DNA of 64,000 bases from Crambe crambe. Lineage: Eukaryota; Porifera; Demospongiae; Poecilosclerida; Crambeidae. A program made the position numbers and the translations under genes. The notes under the pieces are model-generated. The model was not told the DNA's origin and made no database searches. It worked only from the letters and a program-made list of their open reading frames with translations. Below, in pieces: positions 11,845-23,369 of this stretch (its first letter is position 1; every line of letters starts with the position of its first letter). The DNA is taken from contig OZ004592.1 of NCBI GenBank assembly GCA_963924555.1, positions 186,001 through 250,000 of the forward strand, written 5' to 3'.

Positions 11845-14800
11845 TTTCATTCTGATTTTTAGCTAGCCCTTTGCCTATAGACCCATCCACTTACCTTAGG
11901 GAGAGCCAATCTCTGGTCCAGTCCTATTTGGAGCTTGAACATGAGGGTTAGAGAGGCGGTGGTGGTGATACCAAATAAGAGGAGAACGAAAGGTCGTACA
12001 ACAGGGTACAGCAAGAATGTAGCAAAGCCATTCATGATTGTTTTCATAATGGTAAGTCCCTTCCGTGGATCAAAAAAACCCTTCAGCTTGAAACAACACA
12101 GGATATCCAAACGATTGTTCTGGAAATATATATATATACATATTAATAAATATCAAACACATTATCTCCATCTTACCAACTGCCTCCTGACATCCAATGA
12201 CAGTGCAGCAAGAAACACTGATACCTACACAATAATGAAATCATTACGCACATGCAGAATATAATTCTAATTGATGCCATCCCACCTGCAATAGGAAATT
12301 GAAGAAAACGGCTACTCCTGCATAGAAGGAAAAAGTTCTGACAGCTGGCATGGTGGATATTCCTCCCAGAAGAAAGGCTGCAGTTTCAGATAAAGAAGTC
12401 AGGAGCAAACTGGGTGCAACTTCAGCAATTGCACGTCCAATCAAAATAGAAGGAGACACACTGGTCACATCACCACCCTTAGCATCAGCCAATTTACGCA
12501 CTTGACGCTATAGTGGGAACAACACAGATAAGATTTTGCTCCCTATAAACAATGGCGCACTCACCTCATAGGAGTGGACGATGATAAATAAGTTATCGAC
12601 ACCCACAGCCAAGACTAAGAAGGGTACCACCTCTATGATAATGAGTGTTGCACTGATTCTAGCAAGGTTCAACAAGCAGATAGAGCCAGCTACTGCAAGT
12701 AAGACCATCAAGACACCCACCAAACCAATCGTGATCTTCATGTCAATCTAAAGCAAAGAACATATTTGCCTAGTTTTGTATTTGTAGGGGATTGAGCATC
12801 ATACCACTATAGTGAAGAGTGTCCTGAGATGACCAAGGAACAAGGTGATGTAGACGAACATAAGAACATAACTCAGGGCAACTGTAAAAATGTCTGCCTT
12901 GCTCTCCCGGCTTAACTCATCTTCGATTGACCGCTACAAGTGAAAGAGAGCAGTTAACTCATTGGAGAGGGGTTGGGTGGGATGATGTGGGAAACTAGAA
13001 GAATCACTATTCAAAAGGTCAGGGCTCAACTGCCTATAAATGGTCATTACCAAGGTGGTCTATTGCACACTTTATAAGAGATCATAACAAGCATGAGGAA
13101 ATTATATAATTCACACAAAGAGTACACCACAAAGCTACTCTTGATCTATTGATCTTATCATGGAGTGAAGGCAAGACCTTATCAGCCTGATTATATATGG
13201 TAGTCAATATTATAATCACCACAAAGTCATCACACGTACACACTCACACACATTTGTACTCAACTGCTAAGTAAACAAAATAACTCACCTCTGCCGAGTA
13301 GCTGATCTCAATAAATTCACCCTTGTAATTCTTGAGGTATTCCAGAAAACCTTTCTCCCAGATTTTGGCCTTCAGGTTATCCTTATCATCCTTGTGGTTG
13401 AGGACAGGGATGGATACGATGAGTGCCGTGGCATTGTTGTAGTTCGGAGTCCCATTGGGCAGCTCTAACGATGGAATAGAACAAGGATATTTAAATTCTT
13501 CAGTTCTTGCACATTTTTGAGACTCACTGTTGAATCCTCCCAAAATAACATTGGGATCCACAGGTCCACCGAAAGCTCCTAAACATGGCATCTGTTTATT
13601 TTTGAAGTAGAAGCTATTGGGTGAGGTTGGGTCCCTATAACACAGAGAAAGTGGATTAAAGGTGTGAGTTAGAAAGAGAAGGCTCACCGAGTGCAGTAAT
13701 AGATGTGGTAGGAGTTATTGATCTGACCGAATTGCTCTGTGTGCTTCAGGTTTGAAAAATCATTCTGAAAATAATTGAGTACACTCATGATAGTACAATT
13801 GGTGTTGTCAGGGGCAAGAGGCTTAAAGCAAATATCGCTGAGAGTGACATTGATTTCACTGCCATGATCAAGAGTGCCATTAAATACCGCGTTATTCAAA
13901 TAGTCTTGTACCGTGAACAGCTACAGTGAAGAGAGTATCAATTGTAATATGAAAATTATCACTCACAATTTGGAATACTAACTCACCTCTTCAAGTACCC
14001 TCTCGTCAAACACAGGCCCAAATGTCCAATCATCAGCGCCATACACTCCATACGGCTGGAAAGTAGTGTAATCTGTCAGGTTGGTGGTTACTATCATCAT
14101 CTCCGTCCGGTAAAATGGATTAAAATGATCATCAAAGTAATTTTTTTCCAAGCGTGCACGAGAGTCTGGAGCAGACCAGAGCTTGACGGGATCGGTGGTG
14201 ATCAGGAAAGGCAGGACAGAGGTGATGTGCAGGACTCCAGTGATTACAATCAGCAGGAGCACTATTCCAACTCCAAAGATGATCACAATATACCAATACT
14301 TTGCAACAAAGCAACCCCAATGATAGAACACAATTTTGATCCAGTTTTCCAGATGGGCCCCAGAGATGTAGCAAGGCATACAGAAGGTAGAAGAAGGCGG
14401 TTTAGAAGCTAAGTCTTGGATATGCACATCTTCATTATTGATACTACCTACACTGGAAGTAGGGGAGTCGTCATTGTCCAGTGCACCATACTTGCCATGT
14501 CCACCTGAGGAATCTTTTCCAATGGGAACATAGCCCCTATTCTTCACAAAGATGATGGCTGCAATTGCCAAGCCGATAGCCACAATGAATGTCACTATTG
14601 AGAGGAAGAGGCCAGCTCCCATGACAGAGTACATGACGGTTTTCTGGGGGAAGGTGACGTTGGGTGCTTGAGGAGGAGTTGGACAGGTATCAGGTGTGTT
14701 ACAATCAGCACAGCTGCACCGATTCTTAGGATCACTGGTGTTGCACGGGGTAAAACTACGATCCTTGGCTTTTATGCCATCCGGTAAAGACTCGTTACCA

Positions 14801-15910
14801 TAGTGGTAGTGCATGGGAAGAGGAGAGTTATGATTCTGGTTGGGATCTCCGAGAAAGTTCAACCAAAGGGTGGAGTTACAGTTGTCGGTTCCCCCACACA
14901 TGATGTCTACTACCCTGTTGCTGGCCTGAGGGTATTGGACGTTGGAACAGGACTGATACAGTTCATCCGTATATCGATCAGATATATAGATTCTCACATC
15001 ACTAATGGCTACTTGATTCGGGTGTTTTGAGTCTGCATCAATGCAAGTTAAAGGGGTAGAGTGAATGGACTGATCGGGATTACAGGTGGTAAAACAAAAA
15101 TGCTCCACAAAATTCTTGATGCAAGCTGGACAACGGCTAAAGAGTTGTCGAGGGTACTTCAACTGTTCAGTAAGAAGAACCAGCTGAGAGTGATCGCAGC
15201 AAACTAATTCATCTTCGATTAATTCTGGGCAGGTTTCCTTCAGTAGCTTGTTGAAATCAGATCCCAGTGAAGAGATGTTTCTGGCAAGGTTATTGTCGTA
15301 ACATGGGTACCTCCCATCTTCGACCAGTGGACTATCGGCACATGTGCCATACCATACACAACGACCAGGTTCCCTTTTAATGGTTTTACAATTATCAGAT
15401 CGTACCACAAGGGCAATACTTAAAACCTGCAGAAGAACAAGGGGGACAACATGACCTGATACAGTGCTTTGCAAGTTGGTTCTAACAATATAGTTACAAT
15501 TATAGCAGGCAGCCCATTAAAGTGTAAGTGGCAGGAAGTTTGTGGTTTACTGTCATTTTTTTTGCAACACTGCAAGAACTTTACCACAACTGCCACAACT
15601 GAACAAGTCCACTAACTCAGCACACAGGTATTGTTCCACCACAACTGCACAAGGCCTAGCTGAATGGAAATTCCATTGCTATCCATAGTACACTCAGCAA
15701 GTCATAACACTATTTCAAGGCGTGTCAGCCTTTTGATCTAATCACTTTGCCACGTCTCAAAGGGACAGCTACACACAGTGTCTAGCTAAAAATGGTGACA
15801 TAGTCCTGTCATAAGCCTCTAGCAGACGAGAAACTAACAGCGAAAAAAACAAAAAAAAACTAGTGACTTACCAACAGCAGAGTGAAGCTAAGTGAAGAGC
15901 AGAAAGCCAT
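9873..15910 (-). CDS. NPC1: NPC intracellular cholesterol transporter 1 (NPC1)
   Basis: Lysosomal membrane protein that takes cholesterol from NPC2 and exports it. Fifteen exons join to 1434 residues: 15872-15910, 13987-15426, 13688-13920, 13289-13634, 12805-12933, 12565-12747, 12286-12507, 12177-12224, 11895-12119, 11598-11788, 11236-11531, 10977-11177, 10601-10758, 10246-10522, 9873-10189. Exon 1 supplies [13 protein letters not shown] and exon 2 continues the signal peptide. The cysteine-rich N-terminal sterol-binding domain follows (CVWYGTC, ELVCCD), then a transmembrane segment, the NPWSAPxS-like motif [20 protein letters not shown], the middle lumenal domain ([15 protein letters not shown]), the sterol-sensing domain ([31 protein letters not shown]), the cysteine-rich third lumenal domain, and the last helices ([26 protein letters not shown]). 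The tail is longer than human and ends SQLIKP rather than the human LLNF signal, but has YVPI and YEEF, which fit YxxΦ sorting motifs. Confidence 0.96.
11801..11838. repeat. (AG)n microsatellite in an NPC1 intron
   Basis: Nineteen uninterrupted AG dinucleotides lie between NPC1 exons 11598-11788 and 11895-12119, close to the acceptor side on the coding strand, where it reads as a CT-rich tract. Confidence 0.95.
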
Positions 15911-16170
15911 CCTTGTTGACCTGGAATTCGTGAACGTCTCTGGGCGTGAAGCTACTTCAGAGACCTTTTTATGTCACGGAGAGGTGAGGAAGAAACCTAC
16001 AAAGACGGCAGGAGATGAGTCATGGGATGATTATGACCTGACTCTCACTGCACATTGGATTCTTGCGGTCACGCGGGTGGAGTTAGCTAAAATCAGGCGA
16101 TGTTTTCTGGACATCTTAAATATACGGATATGAATATTTTGACCTTTGACCTTCACAGCTGGGGGAAAAA
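15911..16170. promoter_or_regulatory. Divergent promoter region of NPC1 and LCMT1
   Basis: Only 260 bp separate the NPC1 start codon (15910, minus) from the LCMT1 start codon (16171, plus), so both promoters and 5' UTRs must lie here. No TATA box is obvious at a proper distance. An open frame on the plus strand through this interval has no ATG and no recognised similarity. Confidence 0.6.
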
Positions 16171-17563
16171 ATGTCCGACAGAGTGGTCAGTGATGACCAA
16201 GCAGTACAAGCTACCAATGATGACGCTGCCTCTTGTAAAAGGTACTATCCTATTGTGATAAGAGAATTAATTAATTTTACAAATTCTGATAGGTATGCAG
16301 TCCAGAAGGGGTATTGGAAAGATCCTTATGTTGGTCTGTTCTCAAAGTCATCTGAACGCAAGTCTCCTGAAATAAGTCGAGGTATGCTCTAAATAATTCC
16401 TACTGGGTGTTATGATACAGAGGTCTCTTTTTTGTTCTAAAGGATACTATGCAAGAGTAATGGCTTACCGCATCCTAGTGGAAAAATTTATTCAAAAAAC
16501 AAACAGGAAGTGTCAAGTAATTAATTTGGGGGCTGGGTTTGATACGCTCTACTGGCATTTACACTCCAAGGCAATGCTTCCTAAAGTCTACCTTGAAATT
16601 GATTTTGGTTCTGTTGTGGCAAGGAAGTCACACACCATCAGGTAGCAATAATTACGTTATTGGCCATGGGCTATAATGTGTACTGTATGCATTGCAGCCT
16701 CAAGCCTACACTAAAAGATGCTCTAAAAGAAGCTGTATTCTCTAAAGATGGCATCCACTCATGCACTTATCACCTCCTTGCAGGTGACCTGCGAGATATG
16801 CCCACACTGGGTGAAAAGGTCTTATCCAGAAACATAGATATGGGGTATACAATGCTGTTAAGGAATTTTAATCCCTTTTATGGTTCTATTCAACATCAGC
16901 CTCCCCACTATCATCTTAACGGAATGTGTCTTGGTTTACATGGAACCAGAGAAATCCACAGAAGTGATTAAGTGGTTTGGAACAAGGTTTCCAACAGCTC
17001 TCTTCCTGAACTATGAACCTGTATGTGTACATGTCCATGCTGTTTCATAGTGTTTATGGCAGCTGACATTCTACAGATCAGACCAGGAGATAGGTTTGGA
17101 AAAGCAATGCAGACTAATCTCACAGTATGAAGTAGTCTTGTAAATATTGATACATTCTCTCATCAGTACTTACATGTACAGCATAGATGCTGTTCGCTAC
17201 TTGGTATTGATGCCTGTCCAGACTTGCAGTCTCAGTGTGAACGATTTCTAAAGAATGGTTGGTCAGAGTCATGGGCATTGGATATGGCTCAAGTGTATGA
17301 TCTACTCTCCAAAGATGAACGTCTCAGGTATATCTGCTGTATTTGGGCATGCATTATGTGTGATCATGCTTTATTCTCTTAGAATTGAAAGTATCGAGTT
17401 TCTAGATGAGCAGGAATTGCTGATCCAATTGTTGCAACATTACTGTTTGAGCTGTGGCTACAATGATTCTACAGAGCAGGGTAAAACAGGTACATTACAT
17501 TGTTTGAATTGCACTTATTCTGTATTATTAGGTATGGACTTGGTGAAACTGGATGCTACATGA
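16171..17563 (+). CDS. LCMT1: Leucine carboxyl methyltransferase 1 (PP2A C-subunit)
   Basis: SAM-dependent enzyme that methylates the C-terminal leucine of the PP2A catalytic subunit and so steers holoenzyme assembly. Nine exons join in phase to 319 residues (human about 334): 16171-16241, 16293-16381, 16443-16641, 16698-16844, 16900-17020, 17077-17124, 17182-17327, 17383-17489, 17532-17563. Diagnostic blocks in order: TNDDAASCKRYAVQKGYW, ERKSPEISRGYYARV, the SAM-binding VINLGAGFDTLYW, LAGDLRD, LTECVLVYMEPEKS, LNYEPIRPGDRFGKAM and IESIEFLDEQELL with HYCLSC. The extreme C-terminus diverges from human. The first ATG of the open frame is used. It shares its upstream region with NPC1. Confidence 0.95.
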
Positions 17564-17677
17564 ATAATGTTACATCATCATTTTTATTATTCTCTAATTA
17601 TACGTCCACCACATTCCTGATAAATTGAAATATTCCCATGGCAACAAGCTAGCGATTTAGTAACATTGTTTTCGCAG

Positions 17678-18747
17678 AAAGACCGCGAGGAAATGGCAGC
17701 GACTGCCACCAGCACCTACACTTCTGGCACGGGTTTGTACCGAATGCTGGTTAGATCAGTAAGAATTATCTGTTATCTATAATATAGGTCTGTCTTCCAG
17801 GTTCAACTGCCAACGATTGGCCACACCAAAATCTCTACCAGCTACTTTTCTAGAGGACAGGTTCGTAGCTAGCTTGCTACTATTAATATGTATTACAGTT
17901 ACTCAGTCCAAGGGATGCCCTTTTTTGCAGGCGTTCTGTTTATGATAACGATATTCCTCGTAAAGACTTCTCTAAGACCACAACTTTTGGTTAGTTTTAT
18001 ATACCTACCTAGCTTTTTGGCTCAGTCCTTTATATCTTCACATATACATTCCACATGTACATGGACATAAATACAGCTTTGAGTGGACGATTAAGCCAAC
18101 TGTCTTGCAGTAAGAAACCTCACCCAAGCTATCAACCTGATCGGCCTTCTCCTATCAGACCTGTTTCTCTTGCTGCTCAGTATGCCATATCGAGTGAACG
18201 AGTACTAGCATTGGCTCGTCCCAAGTCATGTCATCCAGACTATAAGTACCCTAGAGCGGTCAGTTCCTATACATTGTATATCCACCAATATCTCTTCCTG
18301 TTAGCTCAATTATTCTTATAGGTGATACAATCTGTTGCTAAAGTTAGTCCAGCAAGTAAAAGAATATCCGATCTGGCCAGACATAAAGTATATCAACCTC
18401 TTCCAATCAGACACAATACAGAATGGGAGTGGGGCGAGTGGGACCAGACACCCCCCAATATAATTGCTGCATCACCACGAGTGTGCACTTTAGCAGAACC
18501 TAAGGAGTTCAGCAAGTACTACACATATCCATCTCAACTCCCACAGCTTGTTAACAGGGCAAGTCTCCAGCACATTGCCACTGAAAGGACTGTCAAGTTA
18601 GCCAGACCAAAGAGCAAGCACTTGGAAACAGAGGATTACAACCCTCATGCATGGGCTGTTTCAAGATATGCACTCCTCGCACAGCCCTCACCCAGAATTA
18701 ATGAACTAGCCACACCCCTCCCCAGAAAGGTTCGAGTGAAGAAATGA
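17678..18747 (+). CDS. THEG-repeat protein (sperm microtubule-associated SPMAP2/THEG-like), 5' end unresolved
   Basis: Exons 17678-17758, 17801-17860, 17931-17989, 18077-18258 and 18322-18747 join in consistent phase and stop at 18745-18747. They encode at least seven copies of the short THEG repeat, whose signature is a serine/arginine-led L-A-x-P-K: RLATPKSLP, RLSQLSCSKKP, RVLALARPKSCHPDY, RISDLARHKVYQP, RVCTLAEPKEFSKYY, TVKLARPKSKH and RINELATPLPRK. In vertebrates such proteins are found in spermatids and flagellar microtubules; a ciliary or sperm role here is inference. The first exon shown begins at an acceptor (TTTTCGCAG) with no in-frame ATG, so the start codon lies in an unidentified upstream exon close to the LCMT1 3' end. 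An ATG at 17693 exists but leads into the wrong phase. Confidence 0.82.
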
Positions 18748-18987
18748 TGGACAAGCAGTATTTGAACATGTGTATTATTACATTATAGTTATATTTATTA
18801 ATAATTATTATCTACCTGGTAAGGGGTCTTGATGAATGGCACTGATATAACTACCTTGTGAATGCAGTGGGTGGTCACCTCTAACTAGTGATATCTAAAT
18901 GATGGCAATCAGCCAAGACTAAGGATCTCCAAAAATTTCTTGGTGGAGAAAGATAATATACGTACTTTATATTGATATGAAATTGAA

Positions 18988-21560
18988 GGAGGATTGGCAT
19001 TAGAGCTAGACCCACCAACTTCCACACTCTGTGATACAGATTGGATCCGTAGAGGTGGTGTTGATGATGTCGCCATGACAGTATTAGGGGTTAAGTGTCT
19101 GAATGAGGGGCTACACGAACAAGCTGAGTTCTTCTTTAATTCTGCTCTCATGGCCAACCCAGACTGCTTGCTGGCCAAAGAGAATCTGTGTAGCCTGTTT
19201 GACCGGATGGTGGACAGGTGGCATTTTTACATGCTAAATGATATTCAGCGGAACAGTGCTTACTCTAAAGCCATCCACTCAGCAATAATGGCCTATCCAC
19301 ACTCCACTGTGTTGGACATTGGATCAGGAACAGCTATTCTCAGGTAGTTCTCCAGGATCTAGTTAGCCTCGTTCCCAAGAAAAGGACAAAAATAATGTGA
19401 ATTGAATTTTTTTTTCTCCGAATGCTAGATTATAGCTAGCTGTTAACGTTTTAGCATGATAGCTGTGAATTCCGGGGCAAGCAAAGTTTATGCAGTGGAG
19501 ACCAATGAAACTATGGTGACCATGTCACAAGGAATACTGTTGTCCAGTAACATGAAGGATAAAGTTTATGTGCTGCACACTCACTCAAATACTCTTTCCA
19601 TCCCAAGAGATATTCCACAAAGGTGATTAGTCAGATGTTTTTTTTTCCTGAATGCTGACTTATCTTCTTAATGTACAGGGTGAATTTAGTAGTGACGGAG
19701 ATAGTGGATGCTGGTTTATTGGGCGAACACATTATCCCCACACTCAGACACACTTGGAAAGAATTATTGTTTCCTCCAGAACAGTCTCCCAACTTAGCAT
19801 CCACTAAGCCTGTAGGTCACATGATCCCTTCAGGGGCAACTGTGTATGCTACAGCCATCCAATGTCCAGAAGTCAGAAAGAAGACTCAGTGAGTCTGGAT
19901 AGATAATTATTATGGTTTACTTTGCTCCTAGACTCTTCATACAAGAAGTGGTTGGGGTTAACTTTAATTGTGTGAGGTTAGAAGGAACTTCCAAGGCCAG
20001 CGAAGAGGAAGGAACAGATTCTCATACTGGTCTACAGAAAGAGATCTACTTCTGTGAGAGACTCAATCGTATTAGAGGAGGGACCATGTTGCTTACATCA
20101 CCTCTGCCTGTACTTATCTCAGCTTGAGGTAAGAGCATGGGGCAAGCTTGTTAATGTCATATTACACAAAGTTGAATCTCATCCAGATTCCCTTGCCTGA
20201 TAATCGGTGCTCTCTTGCAGTCATTGAAAGAGGAGAATTAGATGCAGTAGCTGTGTGGTTTGACCTCCATTTGTTTGCTGATGTCTCTTTATCCACTTCT
20301 CCTGGTTGAGATATCTCATGGGAACAGGCCGTCTTCCCCCTTACAAAGACAGAGAGAGTGGAACCTGGGGACACACTCTTCCTCCATGCAACATGCTCGG
20401 ATACATCTCTAGCCATGGAGATTGAGGAAATCAAGAAGAAAAAACCTACAGCTCAAGTGAAGAATGGAAGAGAGAGAGTTTTTACATGGAAAAAAGTGAC
20501 TTGCTATGTCTCAATGACTTATTTTATATGTCCAGCTACCAACAAGCTCTGGCTAGGGCATTTGAGTTAGCAAAGCAGCTGGAAGAGGAGAGAAGTATAG
20601 ACTCTGAGGATGGAGTCTCATCAGATGATCCAAATGTCCTCCTGCTGGATATGGGCCATGGTTTATCCTGGTAGCTGCTAAGTTGTGTAGGAATGTAGGA
20701 ATTCACAGGGGGGAAAATGCTAAATATTTAACTCTTTTTTGTGAATCTGTAGGTATTGATTTTATTTTGGTGGCTCAGTCTAAACCTGACTACAAACCTC
20801 TGATGGAATTGTTGGCTGCTGCAAATGAAGTAGCCGACAATATCTCGTTCCGGTACCAGGACGTGAGGCTTTGTCCCACTCAAGTGATTTGGGATATAGT
20901 GGTGTCAGATGTTGTGACCCCTCAGGGCATGCTGCAAGAGGGTACCGGGTATATTTGAGAAACTAGCTCACTTAAGGTTGTTGTTTGTTTGTTTGTTTGT
21001 TTGTTTGTTTGTTGTTATTGTTGTTGTTGTTTTTACTATATCTCTTGCAGGTCCACTCAACTTGATTCCACTAGTTTGATAATCCCCCACAAGATATCCA
21101 TCGAAGCAGTTCTCATCTCTTCGCCTTCTCTCCGAGCTCAGTCCTCCGTTCTTGGAACTGTCCCCACCCTTGGCTTTGAGATTGCCCCTTTCATTAACCG
21201 TTATCAAGTCACCCACTTCATAGATGCGGATCTTGGTGCATGCCCCATCCAGCTCCTTCAAATCACATTCAACTCATGCAAGTAGACCTCAACAAGAAGT
21301 AATATCAATCATAATCCCCTTCTTATGTGATGAGATCACCTGTGAAAGTGACATCCAATGGTAGCATCAGTGGAGTAGCCTATTGGTTCACTTTCCACTT
21401 ACTGGATGACATCACATTTACCACAGCTCCCAGAGGCTATGAGGAGGTGCTAAATCTTACCATGTCACATGACTATGATCATTACTATTATCTTATTTAG
21501 TCCCACTGGCATCAAATGTGTGTTCATGCTACCTGAAGATAGGTGGTGAATGGATTACTT
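18988..21560 (+). pseudogene. PRMT9-like arginine methyltransferase with several frame breaks
   Basis: Family similarity to PRMT9 is strong over both methyltransferase halves: RWHFYMLNDIQRNSAY, the SAM motif TVLDIGSGTAILR, VVTEIVDAGLLGEHI, VWFDLHL and SLSTSPG, DISWEQAVFPL, then LLLDMGHGLS, WDIVVSDVVTPQGML, FEIAPFINRYQV and YWFTFHLLDD. N-terminal exons 18988-19343, 19455-19622, 19679-19888 and 19932-20128 are clean until a TGA at 20125-20127 just before the donor. The next exon (from 20172 or 20221) has a TGA at 20307-20309 inside a conserved block. Frame shifts are then needed near 20457-20495 and near 20672, and the end after SHWHQ at about 21500 also breaks. Either the locus is decaying or this assembly carries errors; intact neighbours make decay plausible. 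The start codon was not found. Confidence 0.75.
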
Positions 21561-21683
21561 GTGGACAGTTGTATCGATATCACAGTTATTCTTCCCACTT
21601 AATCCACTTTCAATGACAACATATAACAACAAACAGTACACATAATGCAGATGATTTCTTAATGGTTGGAAATTCCAGTTTCA

Positions 21684-23115
21684 CTAATGATCCTGTATTA
21701 GTGTGAATTTGGAAATTGTAGATTTGCTGGATAAGATATGTGTTGTGTGACTTCCTCTACTTCCATCGTTCAGCTCCTGCTCACCGCCACAACTGAACAG
21801 AGAACTTGTCCCTTCCTCTCCTTCACTCCCGCTGTCATCCTCGCACATAAACTGACTCCAGCGCGACGAAACTTGTGGGATTGTTCTCTCATTTCTCCTG
21901 GACTGTTCACTTTCATTGGAAAATTGCTGGAGATCCTGTTTGATCTGTACCATTCTCTCTTTGTGGTTTACAGAGCTGCCGGGAGATGTTGACGAGAGAT
22001 CACTCAGAGAGAGGGAGTGAGCACTCCCCTGCTCGCTATTGTACAGGAAACAAGGGCCATCTAATTTGGTATAGCGGTCAGGTGGCCGTGGAGAGTAGAG
22101 AGACTTGGAATCTAAATTGTCATCCAAACGAGTTTCCATCTGTTGGTTGACACTGGAGTAGGGGCATATGTTTTCAGACTGATCACAGGTTTGCACTTGT
22201 GGTCTTCTAATATCTGAGAGACTCCTTGATTAATTAATTTATTATGATACTCATTAAGAGCATATGATACTTCAGTTTTACCTTCTGACTTGCTTTCTTG
22301 GTTTGTCAGCTTGAGAAAATCTTTCTTTCTCAGTTGTGCACTCAATTTCTTCATTGTCCTGCAGAATATTTGAAGTCAAATGTCAAACACACGACCAGCA
22401 ACTCAGTTCCCTGAAGAATACCTCGTCTTCAATTCTGGGTTCAGTGAAGGCAGTCCACTTGCTCTTCCTAGTATTGGCAAGCACTACAGGGTGCTCCACC
22501 TACGAGATAATAAAAAGAGGGAAATGTGAGTAAATATTGAAGAATGAACTGGGTATTTACAGGATTTAGCAATTCAGGTTGACTGCTGCTGTCCCGTGAG
22601 GTGAAGGTGTCTGCATAGTCTTGAGGAGGATGCTGCTTTCCTGTACTTTCTTCTCTCTCCTTCTCTCCTCTCAGCATGTTCAACTTTTGGACATGCTTCC
22701 TGCAGTCCTTGGCTGCCCCCTTCCCATACACCTGTACAGTAACACGAACCATCAACACTCACTAGAGCATAGCTAGGACACTAACCTTCATAACTGACTG
22801 CTTTTCATTGCATATCTTGCACAACCATTTATTGGTCTTTTTCACCTGTTGAATTGGGTTGAATTGGGAGTTGGGAGAAGAATATTTCATTTACTCACCT
22901 GGTGCACTTGGAATGTCTTGCAAGAGTAGCATCGCACTACCATAAACACCTGCACCATGCCTTCTAATTCACCATTTATAGTTTGCTGGGCGTCATCTAG
23001 AAATGTTTCCCGCGTTTCTTTCAAATCAGTACGATCTACGAAAAATTAATCTACAACGCTACTACTCACTTGCTATTGTTTCTATAAATTCTCTCTGGAG
23101 TTTTGCAAGAGCCAT
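21684..23115 (-). CDS. MRNIP: MRN complex-interacting protein (MRNIP)
   Basis: Nuclear factor that binds MRE11-RAD50-NBS1 and supports double-strand break signalling. Seven exons join to 363 residues: 23070-23115, 22899-23035, 22786-22845, 22561-22731, 22422-22499, 22282-22358, 21684-22206. The family signature is the small zinc-ribbon-like head VVRCYSCKTFQVHQVKK with KWLCKICNEKQS, then YGKGAAKDCRKHVQKLN. The C-terminal SSRWSQF matches the conserved SSKWxQF motif of MRNIP. The middle is serine-rich and probably disordered. Unlike human MRNIP, the open frame continues upstream through two more exons, adding about 41 residues before the usual start (an internal ATG of MVQVFMVV). Either start is possible. 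It faces TTC39 head-to-head 254 bp away. Confidence 0.9.
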
Positions 23116-23263
23116 GCCATGGAATCCAGCTAGATTGTACCGCCTGCATGCATAAGTAGTTTATGTATAGCTACTAATATTCAATGATGGAACCCCCAGC
23201 AAGCTGGAGACTGGGGGGAGTGGCTGCGTGGCTAGTGGCAGCGTAATTACGTAACGAATTAAT

Positions 23264-23275
23264 TGCGCATGCGTA
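23264..23275. promoter_or_regulatory. NRF-1-like palindrome between MRNIP and TTC39
   Basis: TGCGCATGCGTA differs by one base from the palindromic NRF-1 consensus and lies in the 254-bp interval between the two divergent start codons, about 95 bp before TTC39. It is inferred to serve one or both genes. Confidence 0.45.
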
Positions 23276-23369
23276 AAATAGTGATTGCTCAGCAAAAAAT
23301 AAGTGGCAGCAGGTGCAGGAAGAAATAGGTGCTGAAGACAAGCAGTGGGAGTGCTAGACCACCGGAGAG

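Noticed and set aside
15882..16133. Plus-strand open frame over the NPC1/LCMT1 gap
   Set aside because: No ATG start; the minus strand of the same bases is NPC1 exon 1 and the rest is 5' UTR or promoter.
17693..17758. ATG at 17693 as the start of the THEG-repeat gene
   Set aside because: It puts the next exons out of phase; the other frame through the same exon joins all five exons and continues the repeats.
20307..20309. In-frame TGA in the PRMT9-like locus as a selenocysteine codon
   Set aside because: The aligned position in PRMT9 is not a cysteine, no SECIS-like structure was evident, and other breaks are present in the same locus.
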